This document shows, piece after piece, positions 39,550-47,262 of a stretch of 53,103 bases of DNA. Origin of the DNA: Klebsiella pneumoniae (GTDB lineage Bacteria; Desulfobacterota; Binatia; UBA12015). A program made the translations under genes and the position numbers. Where the stretch lies: positions 1-53,103 of the forward strand of contig CAMBZJ010000021.1 of assembly GCA_945872365.1 (NCBI GenBank), given 5' to 3'. The first letter of the stretch is position 1, and every line of letters starts with the position of its first letter. The notes below the pieces were generated by a model, which was not told where the DNA came from, ran no database searches, and was given only the letters and a program-made list of their open reading frames with translations.

Positions 39550-41545
39550 GCGGGTGGGACCGGGACGCGCCGGCAACCCGGGCCTCGCCCGTCGCTCGAT
39601 CGCGGAGGCGGTCGCGGCGCTCGTCGCTGCGGTCGAGCCGCTCGACGAGGAGTCGGTCGAGGTCGAGGACGCCTGCGGGCGGACGACGGCGACGCCGGTC
39701 GTGGCGCGCGCGTCCGTGCCCGACGTCCACCTGGCCGCGATGGACGGCATCGCGGTGCGCGCATCGGATCTCCTCGCGGCGAGTCCCGACGCGCCGGTCT
39801 TGCTGCGCGCGGACCGCCGTCCGGGCGAGGGCGGTTTCGCGTGGATCGACACCGGGCAGGCACTGGCGGCCGGGGCCGACGCGGTCGTCATGGTCGAACG
39901 TGTCGAACCGGTAGCAGGCGACGGCGCGGCGGCTTCCGGCGACGGCTCGGCGGGCGAGCGCGGCGAGCCCGCAGCGGCAGTGCGGGTGCGCGAGGCTCCC
40001 GCGCCATGGTCGAACGTGCGCGTGGTCGGTGAGGACGTCGTCGCCGGCGAGCGACTGCTGCCCGCGGGCCACCGCCTTTCGCCCGCCGATCTCGGCCTGT
40101 TGCTCGCCTCGGGCGTCGACCGGGTGGCGGTGCGGCGCAGGCCGGTCGTCGCGATCCTGCCGACCGGCGACGAACTCGTCGAGCCGGGCGCGCCGCGGCC
40201 GGCGGGGACGACGATCGAGTCGAACTCGCGCATGCTGGCCGCGACGCTGCGCGCGCAGGGGGTCGAAGTGCAGCGCCTGCCGCGCGTCGGCGACGACTCC
40301 GACGCGCTCGTACGCGCGGTCGTCGACGCCGCCGGCCGCGCCGACGTCGTCTGCACGATCGCGGGTTCGTCGGCGGGCTCGCGCGACTGGACGGCGACCG
40401 CATTCGGCGCGGTCGGCCGGGTGTTCGCAACCGGCATCGGTCTCGTCCCGGGTCGTCCGACGATCCTCGCGTCGCTCGACCCGCAGCCCGGGCGCCGCGC
40501 GCGCGTCGCGATCGGGCTGCCCGGCTACCCGATCGCCGCGGCGATGGTCGCACGCGAGGTGCTCGCCCCGCTGGTCGCGCGACTGCTCGGCGAGCCCGCC
40601 GCGGTGCCCGCGACGCGGGAAGCGTTCGCCACCGAGGCGATCCCGACCCGGTCCGATCTCGAGGAACTCGTGCGCGTGGACCTGGCCCGCGTCGCGGGGC
40701 GGACGGTCGTCCGCCCGCTCGCGCGCGGCGCAGGCGCCCTCTCGAGCCTCGCCCGCGCGGGCGGGCTCGTGCGCCTGCGCCCCGGGGCGAGTGCGATCGG
40801 GCCGGGCTCCGCGGTCGCGGTCGAGGACGTCGACGGCGCCCCAGCGCCGTTCACGCTGCTGTTCGCCGGTCTCGCCGACCCCGCGCTCGACGCGTTCGAG
40901 GACGCGTTGCGCGCGCATGGCTTGGCGATCCGCATCGCGCTGCGACCCTGCAGCGACGCCGCCGCAGCGGGGCTGGTCGCGGCGGGCGCGGTCCACGGGT
41001 GCGTGCGGGTGCGGGCCGCGCGTGGCGACGCGACCGCCGGGCCGGACGCCTCGGCCGCAGCCGACGCGAGCGGTGCGGTTGCAAGCCCCGGCTCGGCGAT
41101 CGTGCTCGACCGACGCGCGAGCGGCCTCGTCGTGGCGCGGGGCAACCCGCTTGGCCTCGCCGCGGTGGCGGATGCGGCGAGGGAAGGTGTGCGACGTCTC
41201 CCGTCGCTCAAGCGCGGCGGCGCGGTGGCGGGCGAGCGCGCCCTTGCGAGTCTCGAGGCCGACCCGGCGCGGCCCGGTGGCGACGGGTGTGCGGGGGCGG
41301 AAGCGGACGAGATTCCGCCGCTCGCTGCGGCGGTCCTGGTCGCAGCCGGTGTCGCCGACGTGGCACTCGGCACTGCGCGCACGGCGGAGCAGGCCGGTGC
41401 GGACTTCGTGCCGGTGCGCGACGACGAGGTCGTGCTGGAGATCGAGAGCGCGAGCCTCGAGCCTGCCGTGTGGCGTGCGATCGCGGAGATCGGCGCGAGC
41501 GGGGAGCTTCGCCGGAAGACGAGTCGGCCCCCGGCCCGCGGCTGA
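39542..41545 (+). CDS. MoeA-like molybdopterin molybdotransferase fused to PBP-like domain
   Basis: A 667-residue two-domain protein. Residues about 20-400 follow MoeA: RSIAEAVAAL, the VPDVHLAAMDGIAVRASD (SxMDGYA-type) block, LPTGDELVEPG, a nucleotide loop TIAGSSAGSRDW where canonical MoeA has GGxSxGDxD, and LPGYPIAAAMV. Residues about 440-660 (FAGLADPALDAFEDALRAHGLAIRIALRP... and EIESASLEPAVWRAIAEIG) form a substrate-binding (PBP, molybdate/LysR-type) domain. Such MoeA-PBP fusions are known in archaea and some bacteria, and may bind molybdate or tungstate for insertion. GTG 39542. An Ala/Gly-rich insert occurs at about 125-145. Confidence 0.85.
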   Translation: MPERVGPGRAGNPGLARRSIAEAVAALVAAVEPLDEESVEVEDACGRTTATPVVARASVPDVHLAAMDGIAVRASDLLAASPDAPVLLRADRRPGEGGFAWIDTGQALAAGADAVVMVERVEPVAGDGAAASGDGSAGERGEPAAAVRVREAPAPWSNVRVVGEDVVAGERLLPAGHRLSPADLGLLLASGVDRVAVRRRPVVAILPTGDELVEPGAPRPAGTTIESNSRMLAATLRAQGVEVQRLPRVGDDSDALVRAVVDAAGRADVVCTIAGSSAGSRDWTATAFGAVGRVFATGIGLVPGRPTILASLDPQPGRRARVAIGLPGYPIAAAMVAREVLAPLVARLLGEPAAVPATREAFATEAIPTRSDLEELVRVDLARVAGRTVVRPLARGAGALSSLARAGGLVRLRPGASAIGPGSAVAVEDVDGAPAPFTLLFAGLADPALDAFEDALRAHGLAIRIALRPCSDAAAAGLVAAGAVHGCVRVRAARGDATAGPDASAAADASGAVASPGSAIVLDRRASGLVVARGNPLGLAAVADAAREGVRRLPSLKRGGAVAGERALASLEADPARPGGDGCAGAEADEIPPLAAAVLVAAGVADVALGTARTAEQAGADFVPVRDDEVVLEIESASLEPAVWRAIAEIGASGELRRKTSRPPARG

Positions 41546-41622
41546 ACCCGCGGGGCCCTGCCGCCGAGGTACCGATCTCCGGGCCGAGGCCCGTGGTTCC
41601 CGAGTGAACCAGCCTGCCTCCG

Positions 41623-41656
41623 TGCCGGATTCATCCCGCTAAATGCCGGATTCGTC
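41623..41656. promoter_or_regulatory. Direct repeat pair, 21-bp period
   Basis: TGCCGGATTCATC (41623-41635) and TGCCGGATTCGTC (41644-41656) agree at 12 of 13 positions and repeat at 21 bp, two helical turns, so both would face the same side of the DNA. Tandem sites like this suit a response regulator or enhancer-binding protein. A poor -24/-12-like TGG...TGC pair lies at 41700-41714. Confidence 0.5.
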
Positions 41657-41713
41657 ACATTTTCCCCTGAAGGCCCAGGGTGTTTCTGGATCAGCAGGCT
41701 GGACCGTCATATG

Positions 41714-41724
41714 CCCCCCCCCCC
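41714..41724. repeat. C11 homopolymer tract
   Basis: Eleven consecutive C upstream of the DUF1566 remnant, 88 nt before its frame. Such a run is slippage-prone, and could give phase variation of a promoter or be an assembly error. It is followed by a CCGTGCT/AGCACGG hairpin with an 8-nt loop (41752-41773). Confidence 0.7.
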
Positions 41725-41811
41725 GCGAACGGCGATGCAGCCGCACGGACTCCGTGCTGGTTTTCGAGCACGGAAACGAGAGGACCTGACGATGAGAATG
41801 ACGACTAGAGT

Positions 41812-42141
41812 TTGAACTGCCAAGGTGCCTACACCAGCGGCTGCACGCCGTGGCTCGGGCACACCGATTGGCGCCTGCCGACCAGCGTCGAGTTGAGCGG
41901 GACGGAGGATAATGTCTACGCCACCGGCGGAATCGTCGATTTTACGGCGCCTGCCTGTAAGGGCGGTGCGCCCTGCATCAACGCGATCTTCGGGCCGACG
42001 GGTTCCGACATCTACTGGTCGTCGTCTACGAACCTAAACAATCCGGCCAGCGCGTGGGGATTGAGCTTCGGCAACGGCTACAACTACGGCGCCGGTAAGA
42101 CGGATGTCCGCTACGTGCGTGCCGTCCGCGGTGCCTCGTGA
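41812..42141 (+). pseudogene. DUF1566 (Lcl C-terminal) fragment
   Basis: A 109-codon frame holding only the C-terminal part of a DUF1566 domain. It has HTDWRLPTSVEL (the family DWRLPT motif), INAIFGPTGSDIYWSSSTNLNNPASAWGLSFGNGYNYG and the terminal RYVRAVRG. The N-terminal half and signal peptide are missing: an ATG leader (41792) with a ribosome site reads seven codons and meets a stop in another frame, and an in-frame TAG lies at 41806. The TTG at 41812 has no ribosome site. It looks like an internal deletion of an exported DUF1566 gene. The intact relative at 46353-47201 shares the TGGCGCCTGCCGACCA stretch. Confidence 0.75.
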
Positions 42142-42166
42142 CTTGACCCTTTGGTCATTGGACCTT
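42133..42166. repeat. TTGACCCTTTG direct repeats
   Basis: Two exact 11-bp copies (42133-42143 and 42156-42166) with 12 nt between them, in A/T-rich DNA directly after the DUF1566 stop. Further partial copies (GACCTTTG) lie between. Their low GC contrasts with the flanks and suggests imported or element-derived DNA. Confidence 0.65.
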
Positions 42167-42182
42167 TGACCCTTTGACTCCG

Positions 42183-42221
42183 GCCTCCGGCACCGCTGGC
42201 GCTGCCAGCGGTGCCGGAGGC
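42183..42221. terminator. Strong hairpin after DUF1566 fragment
   Basis: GCCTCCGGCACCGCTGGC (42183-42200) and its exact reverse complement (42204-42221) form an 18-bp stem with a GCT loop. It lies 42 nt after the stop codon. Only TT follows, so it is either a strong RNA 3' end or a DNA cruciform. Confidence 0.75.
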
Positions 42222-42291
42222 TTCGCCTGCCTCGTCGATCGCGACGACGACCGTGCCGGGGTCGATCGAGGACGGATCCTTAGCGGCACTC

Positions 42292-42873
42292 TCAGGTGTG
42301 CATGAGTGCCAGCGGCGGCGCGGCGGCGATCACGGCCGCTTCATGCAGCGCCAACTCCCGCAGCCTCGAGCGCACCTCGTTCGCCGGGGCCACCGCCAGC
42401 GCCAGGTCGAGATACGCCTGGTGGTGTCGGGCCTCGCTCGCGAGCAGCCCGCGGTAGAGCGCCGCGAGCGCGGGATCGCCGAGCGAGTCGGCGAGCAGCT
42501 TCATGCGCTCGCAACTGCGCGCCTCGATGAGCGCCAGGCAGAGCAGGGTGTCGATCAGGCGCGCCGGTTCGCGCTCGCGCACGACGGCGAGCAACTCTCC
42601 CGCGTAGGGGCTCGGCGGCACCTGGCGTGCGGTCGCGCCGCGCGCCGCGATCGCGTCGAGCACCTGCTCGTAGTGCGCGAGTTCTTCTCGCGCGAGGCGT
42701 GCGAGGGGGCGGAGCAGCTCCTCCCGGCCGGGATAGCGGAAGAGCAGGCTCACGGCCGTCGAAGCCGCTTTCTTCTCGCAATTCGCGTGGTCGACGAGCA
42801 GCAGATCGACGTCGGCGATCGCGCGCTCGACCCAGCGGGGATCGGTCTCGGAGGCCAGATTCAGCATCAGCAT
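42292..42873 (-). CDS. miaE: tRNA-(ms2io6A)-hydroxylase MiaE
   Basis: Diiron monooxygenase hydroxylating the ms2i6A37 base of tRNAs, 193 residues. The ferritin-like metal motifs are all seen: VDHANCEKKAAS, REELAHYEQVL (ExxH), EARSCERM and SEARHH (ExxH). The SLLFRYPGREELLRPLARLAREE segment is very typical. Length matches MiaE (about 190-250). The start may be ATG 42873 or the second ATG six bases later. It stands as a single gene after the FKBP gene hairpin. Confidence 0.9.
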   Translation of the reverse strand: MLMLNLASETDPRWVERAIADVDLLLVDHANCEKKAASTAVSLLFRYPGREELLRPLARLAREELAHYEQVLDAIAARGATARQVPPSPYAGELLAVVREREPARLIDTLLCLALIEARSCERMKLLADSLGDPALAALYRGLLASEARHHQAYLDLALAVAPANEVRSRLRELALHEAAVIAAAPPLALMHT

Positions 42874-42913
42874 CGCAGGGCGTGGCGGCCGCGCGCATTG
42901 CGAGCGGTCGGCC

Positions 42914-42950
42914 GGCCCCCGCCCGCCCGGTGTCCGGGCAGGCGGGGGCC
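42914..42950 (-). terminator. Terminator-like hairpin after FKBP gene
   Basis: A 17-bp stem with a single mismatch (42914-42930 with 42934-42950, arms beginning GGCCCCCGCC) and a TGT loop, 13 nt after the FKBP gene stop. It has no T-tract on the minus strand. Confidence 0.6.
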
Positions 42951-42963
42951 GCGATTCAGCCGA

Positions 42964-43788
42964 TCACTTCTTCTCGGCGTCGCCGGCGGAAGCCGCCGGA
43001 GTCGCCGCAGCCGCCTTCGGCGACGGCGGGGGCTCGATGCCGAGCAGCTGCACGTCGAACATCAGGGTCGAGCCGGGCTTGATTTTGGGCGGGGCACCGC
43101 GGTCGCCGTAGGCGAGTTCGGACGGGCAGACGAGTTTCGCCTTGCCGCCGACCTTCATCTTCTGCACGCCCTCGGTCCAGCACTTGATGACGCCGTTCAG
43201 CGGGAAGGTGACGGGTTCGCCGCGATCGACCGAGCTGTCGAAGACCGTGCCGTCGGCGAGCGTACCGTGGTAGTGCACCTTTACGCGGTCGGTCGCCTTG
43301 GGCGCCTCGCCCGTGCCGGCCGTCTCCTCGACGTACACCATGCCGGAGTCGAGCTTGGTGGCGCCCTTCTCCTTGCTCATCTTGTCGATGAGGCCGGTGC
43401 CGGCCTTCTTCTCCTGGGCCGCAATCACCGCGGCGCGCTCCTTGGCGAGCTGCTGGAACTTCGGACCCATCTTGGTCAGGTCGACGTCCTTCGACTCCTT
43501 GCCGACCGCCCCGTCGGCGAGTCCCTGCTTGACGATCTCGACCTCGGCCGGCGTCAGGTTGAAGCCCGCGAGGTTCTTGCTGAGCGCAACGCCGAGCGCG
43601 TAGAGCGCCTTCTTCACCTCGGCCGCGTCCATCGGTGCAGCCGGGGACGCGTTCGCGGCGGGAGCCGCAGCGGCACCGCCACCATGGGGATTGGCCTGGA
43701 TGGCCTTCTCGTCAGCCCGCGCGTCGGTCGCGCAGGCCAGGGTCGCCGCCATCAAGCCGGCGGCCGCGCCGATGAGAATCCTCTGCAT
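42964..43788 (-). CDS. FKBP-type peptidyl-prolyl isomerase, exported
   Basis: A 274-residue periplasmic chaperone/isomerase like FkpA and Mip. It has a signal peptide (about residues 5-25), an N-terminal FKBP dimerisation helix domain (LYALGVALSKNLAGFNLTPAEVEIVKQGLADG ... VIAAQEKKAGTG) and a C-terminal FKBP domain. That domain carries RVKVHYHGTLADGTVFDSSVDRGEPVTFPLNGVIKCWTEGVQKMKVGGKAKLVCPSELAYGDRGAPPKIKPGSTLMFDVQLLGIE, with the conserved Tyr, Phe, Asp and Trp pocket residues. A low-complexity Ala/Pro tail ends it. AGGATC precedes the ATG. It is a general outer-membrane protein folding factor. Confidence 0.95.
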   Translation of the reverse strand: MQRILIGAAAGLMAATLACATDARADEKAIQANPHGGGAAAAPAANASPAAPMDAAEVKKALYALGVALSKNLAGFNLTPAEVEIVKQGLADGAVGKESKDVDLTKMGPKFQQLAKERAAVIAAQEKKAGTGLIDKMSKEKGATKLDSGMVYVEETAGTGEAPKATDRVKVHYHGTLADGTVFDSSVDRGEPVTFPLNGVIKCWTEGVQKMKVGGKAKLVCPSELAYGDRGAPPKIKPGSTLMFDVQLLGIEPPPSPKAAAATPAASAGDAEKK

Positions 43789-44071
43789 GAGCTTTCGATC
43801 CTTTCGTTTCCCCGATCATCCGCGCGGAGCGGAATCGCCCCGTGCCGTGCGACGCTCGGAGCCGGGGAGGACTCGGCCGCACGTGCCCCGGCCGAGGGGC
43901 CGGAGCGCTGGTTCTCGAATGTCACTGGACTCGGACTGTTCAGGCTCCCCCGTCCACCCCCCGCGGGCGGATGGCGAGCCGCGTCTGCAAGGATTCCACA
44001 CGGTGCGGGCGGTCCGCAAACCGGGACCCAAGAGGCCCGGTCCGGGGTGCCGCCACCAGGCACCGGGAGCC
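43789..44071. other. 283-nt gap between FKBP and enoyl-CoA hydratase genes
   Basis: Both flanking genes read leftward, so this should hold the FKBP promoter. I see no clear promoter hexamers, gene or strong hairpin apart from a GGCCGAGGGGCC-type local repeat near 43900. Confidence 0.4.
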
Positions 44072-44896
44072 TCAGCAGCCGGTGAACCGGGGTCGGCGCT
44101 TCTCGCGCAGCGCGGCCAGAGCCTCGCGGTGGTCCTCGCTGCGGAAGGTGACCAGCTCGAGCGCCGTCGAGGCGTCGAACGCCACGTTGAGCGCGTCCTT
44201 CACCAGCTTGTTCACGGCGATCTTCGTGTAGCGGACGGCGAGCGGGGCCCCGCCCGCGAGCCGTCGCGCGAAGGCGAGCGCGGCCGTCTCGAGTTCGGCG
44301 GGCGGGACGACGAAGTTCACGAGGCCGATGCGCTCGGCCTCTCGCGCGTCGACCGGGTCGCCGGTGAGCAGGTATTGCTTGGCGCGCGCCGGCCCGATCG
44401 CGAGCGGCCAGATCGCCACGCCGCCGTCCCCGGCGACGATGCCGACGCGCACGTGCGGATCGGCGATGGTCGCACCTTCGGCGGCGAAGATCACATCGCA
44501 GAGCAACGCGATCGAGGCCCCGAGGCCGACCGCGGGTCCGTTGAGGGCGGCGACGATCGGCAGCTCGACGTCGAGCAGGTCCCAGATCATCTGCTTCGCG
44601 TCGCGGCGCAGCGCATCGAGGCGGCCCGGCTCCTGAAGTTCCGGGAACCAGGCGAAGTCGCCGCCGGCGCTGAAGGCGCGACCTTCGCCGGTCAGCAGGA
44701 CGGCGCGGGCCGAGTCCTCGCGGCGCAACCCGCGGAACAGTGCCGCGAGTTCGCCGTGCAGCAGGTCGTCGACCGCGTTCACCGGACTCGTCGGGTGCGC
44801 GATCGCCACCCGCAGCACGTCGTCGATGCGCTCGATGCGCAGCGCCGAGAAGCGCGCGGGATCGAGGTCGGGGTTGACCGTCGCGGAGGAACTCAC
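44072..44896 (-). CDS. Enoyl-CoA hydratase/isomerase (crotonase) family
   Basis: A 274-residue crotonase-fold protein. The oxyanion-hole blocks are SAGGDFAWF and the NGPAVGLGASIALLCDV segment. The IADPHVRVGIVAGDGGVAIWP stretch carries Asp where the Glu/Glu hydration pair is expected, so the exact reaction (hydration, isomerisation, hydrolysis) is open. GTG 44896 overlaps the stop of the acyl-CoA dehydrogenase-type gene by 4 nt, so both are co-translated. Confidence 0.88.
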   Translation of the reverse strand: MSSSATVNPDLDPARFSALRIERIDDVLRVAIAHPTSPVNAVDDLLHGELAALFRGLRREDSARAVLLTGEGRAFSAGGDFAWFPELQEPGRLDALRRDAKQMIWDLLDVELPIVAALNGPAVGLGASIALLCDVIFAAEGATIADPHVRVGIVAGDGGVAIWPLAIGPARAKQYLLTGDPVDAREAERIGLVNFVVPPAELETAALAFARRLAGGAPLAVRYTKIAVNKLVKDALNVAFDASTALELVTFRSEDHREALAALREKRRPRFTGC

Positions 44897-46131
44897 AGCA
44901 GTTCGCTGCCGGCGTCGAGTCCGAGCAGTACCCGTCCGGCGACCTCGTAGGTCGGCTTCGCCACCATGACGTGCTGGGTCGCGACGTGGACGTCGCGGAA
45001 GCGGCGCGACAGCGTGCTCGAGTCGTGGATCGCGCTGCCGCCGGCCGCCTCGTAGGAGAGGTCCACCGCCTCGGCGGCGCGGCGGACGGCGTCGGTTGCG
45101 GCCAGGCGCAGGAGCGCCCGGGTGCGCAGGTCGAGGTCCTCGCCGCGCCGGGCGCGCACCCAGGCCTCGTCGATCGTCGCGTGCACATGGGCGCGGGCAC
45201 CGGCGAGAAGCGCCTCGGCGCGCGCCACGTCGGCCTGCACCGCGGAGCGCTCGGCGAGCCTGCGTCGCCCGCCCGTCGGCACCTTCTGCACGGCGAGCGC
45301 CGACAGGTCGTCGATCGCGCCGCGGGCAATTCCGAGTGCGACGCCGGCGATGCCGAGGGCGAGCAGACCGAAGACCGGGAACCGGTAGAGCGGATCCTTG
45401 TGAAGCGCCGGATCGCCGAGCCAGGCCGCGTGTCCGTCGGGGATGAACAGGTCGCACACCTCGATGTCGTGGCTGCCGGTCCCGCGCAGCCCGGAGGTGG
45501 ACCAGGTGTCGATGATGCGCGCACAGTCGGCGGGAAAGAGGAAGAGCTTCAGGTCGGGCGAGCCGTCGTCGCGCAGGCGCGGTCGCGCGTCCTCGGGCGA
45601 GGCGAAGACGGGGGCCCCGCCGAGCAGCCAGGTACAATGCTGGCAGCCGCTCGCGAACGTCCAGCGACCGTTGAGGCGGTAGCCGCCATCGGCGACGACG
45701 GCGCGGCCGCGCGGGTGGAACACGCCGCCGCTGATCGCCTCGGGGTCCCCGAAGATCGCGCGCGCGCGCTCGGGCGGCAGCCAGGCGGAGAGGATGCCGG
45801 TGGTCGCCGCGATCATCGCGCACCAGCCGGCCGACCCGTCCGCGCGTGCGATCTCCGCGATCGCGTCGACCATCGCGCCGGGCGCGCACTGCGCACCGCC
45901 GAGGTCGCGCGGCACGAGCATGCGGAAGATTCCCGCACGCGCCATGTCCGCCGCGAGGCCGGGCGCCAGGCGCCGTCCGCGCTCGGTCGCCTCGGCCGCC
46001 GCGGCGACGGCGGGAGCGAGCGCGCGTGCCGCGACGACCGGGTCGAAGACCTCGGCCGCGATCCCCGAAGCGCGGCTCGGCGGGGGCTGGCCGTGGCCGT
46101 TGGACGGGACTGCGTCGGCTTCGCGGGGCAC
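44893..46131 (-). CDS. Acyl-CoA dehydrogenase-type flavoprotein (HsaA/DszC-like monooxygenase)
   Basis: A 412-residue protein with the acyl-CoA dehydrogenase fold but the C-terminal domain (Acyl-CoA_dh_2) of flavin-dependent hydroxylases. Motifs: [74 protein letters not shown] and [27 protein letters not shown]. This group includes HsaA, HpaH-like and DszC enzymes that hydroxylate aromatics or sulfur rings with reduced flavin. GTG 46131 has AGGAT at good distance; the frame upstream is open but Arg/Pro-rich. A reductase partner is not present nearby. It is paired by overlap with a crotonase, suggesting aromatic or steroid side-chain breakdown. Confidence 0.85.
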   Translation of the reverse strand: MPREADAVPSNGHGQPPPSRASGIAAEVFDPVVAARALAPAVAAAAEATERGRRLAPGLAADMARAGIFRMLVPRDLGGAQCAPGAMVDAIAEIARADGSAGWCAMIAATTGILSAWLPPERARAIFGDPEAISGGVFHPRGRAVVADGGYRLNGRWTFASGCQHCTWLLGGAPVFASPEDARPRLRDDGSPDLKLFLFPADCARIIDTWSTSGLRGTGSHDIEVCDLFIPDGHAAWLGDPALHKDPLYRFPVFGLLALGIAGVALGIARGAIDDLSALAVQKVPTGGRRRLAERSAVQADVARAEALLAGARAHVHATIDEAWVRARRGEDLDLRTRALLRLAATDAVRRAAEAVDLSYEAAGGSAIHDSSTLSRRFRDVHVATQHVMVAKPTYEVAGRVLLGLDAGSELL

Positions 46132-46206
46132 GGCGCGATCCTGATCGCGACCGAGGGCGACTGCAAGACCGCGATCCGCGACTCGCTCCCCCGGGGTCGG
46201 CCGGTA

Positions 46207-46248
46207 CCCCGGGGGCACCGCCCGGAGCCCCGGGGGCACCGCCCGGAG
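46207..46248. repeat. 21-bp tandem repeat x2
   Basis: CCCCGGGGGCACCGCCCGGAG is present twice in tandem (46207-46227, 46228-46248), in the gap between the divergent flavoprotein and DUF1566 genes. It is multiples of three and lies upstream of the chosen start, so it is not coding as annotated. It may be a slippage product. Confidence 0.75.
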
Positions 46249-46352
46249 CCGGTGACCGGGGATGTTGCGGACCGGGCGGGGCCTCGTCTTCCCGCGACTT
46301 TGCCCGCGTGGTAGGCGCCGCAGGTGTGGTTGGTCGGAGAAGGAGGGTGCCG

Positions 46353-47201
46353 ATGATCCCGACGTCGATTCGCCGGAGCTTCCGGGTCGCAGCACTCGGA
46401 TGCCTGCTCGTGGCTCCGCGGCAGGCGGACGCGGCGCGGGGCAAGCCGCTCCTCACCGGGCAGACGACGACCTACGGCGCGGTCGGCGACACGACGGCCG
46501 GCATCCGCCGGTCCTACGTGGACAACGGCTACGGCTTCGTGAAGGACCAGCGCACCGGCTTGTACTGGGAAAAGAAGGACGATTCGGGCGGCATCCACGA
46601 CAAGGACGACACCTACACCTGGTCGGCGCCCAGCAGCCTCGTCGCCGACGGCACGGCCTTCAGCGAGTTTCTCGCGGCCCTCAACACGGTCCCCTGCTTC
46701 GCCGGCTTCTGCGACTGGCGCCTGCCGACCAAGTTCGAACTCGAGACGATCGAAGATGTCGGGAGGATCGACCCGGCCGTGAAGCACGCCTTCAGCTTCG
46801 TCTGCACGGCCGGCTGCGTCAGCACGTTCTGTAGCTGCACAGCGTCCAACCAGTACTGGACGGCCTCGACCTATTTCAGCAAGCCCAGCGACGCTTGGTA
46901 CCTGAGCTTCTACGACGGCACGACGGGCTTCCTGAACAAGTCCGCCGCGTTCCGGGTGCGCGCGGTCCGCGGACGGATCCCCGAGCCGACGCCCATACCC
47001 ACACCCACGCCCGCACCTACACCGACACCGACACCCACACCCACGCCGACGCCCACGCCCACGCCCACGCCGACACTCACGCCCGCACCTACACCTACAC
47101 CTACACCGACACCCACGCCCGCACCTACACCTACACCTACACCGACACCCACGCCCGCACCTACACCGACACCCACGCCCGCACCTACACCGACACCCTG
47201 A
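46353..47201 (+). CDS. Exported DUF1566 (Lcl C-terminal) protein with Pro-Thr tail
   Basis: A 282-residue exported protein. The N-terminal signal (about residues 8-28) is followed by a DUF1566 domain at about 35-205: [21 protein letters not shown], the [21 protein letters not shown] block, QYWTASTYF and the closing AFRVRAVRG. Several Cys suggest disulfides. Residues from about 210 to the end are a (PT/PA)n tail encoded by a short-period repeat. Such a Pro-Thr stretch normally links domains; here nothing follows, so the C-terminal domain may be missing or the tail may span the wall. GGAGAAGGAGG precedes the ATG. The fold is lectin-like, and substrate unknown. Confidence 0.82.
   Translation: MIPTSIRRSFRVAALGCLLVAPRQADAARGKPLLTGQTTTYGAVGDTTAGIRRSYVDNGYGFVKDQRTGLYWEKKDDSGGIHDKDDTYTWSAPSSLVADGTAFSEFLAALNTVPCFAGFCDWRLPTKFELETIEDVGRIDPAVKHAFSFVCTAGCVSTFCSCTASNQYWTASTYFSKPSDAWYLSFYDGTTGFLNKSAAFRVRAVRGRIPEPTPIPTPTPAPTPTPTPTPTPTPTPTPTPTLTPAPTPTPTPTPTPAPTPTPTPTPTPAPTPTPTPAPTPTP
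46988..47200 (+). repeat. ACC-CCG/ACACC microsatellite encoding PT tail
   Basis: Imperfect 6-, 12- and 24-bp units (ACCCACGCCCGCACCTACACC-like) repeated for about 210 nt at the 3' end of the DUF1566 gene. Its translated frame is PT/PA. Copy number may vary between strains by slippage, changing tail length in steps of two residues. Confidence 0.85.
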
Positions 47202-47262
47202 CGCCGACGCTTGTCGCGGCCGGGCCTTTCCCCCTATCCTCGGCTCCCGGAGGGCGGTGCGT

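Noticed and set aside
41700-41715. Sigma-54 promoter upstream of the DUF1566 remnant
   Set aside because: Only GG and GC with right spacing and a few other positions match; four mismatches are too many in GC-rich DNA.
41812-42141. Proof of a diversity-generating retroelement
   Set aside because: No reverse transcriptase and no template repeat in the window; only kept as a hypothesis in the findings.
46988-47200. CRISPR-like array
   Set aside because: Repeats are short-period, without spacers, in frame with a coding Pro-Thr tail.
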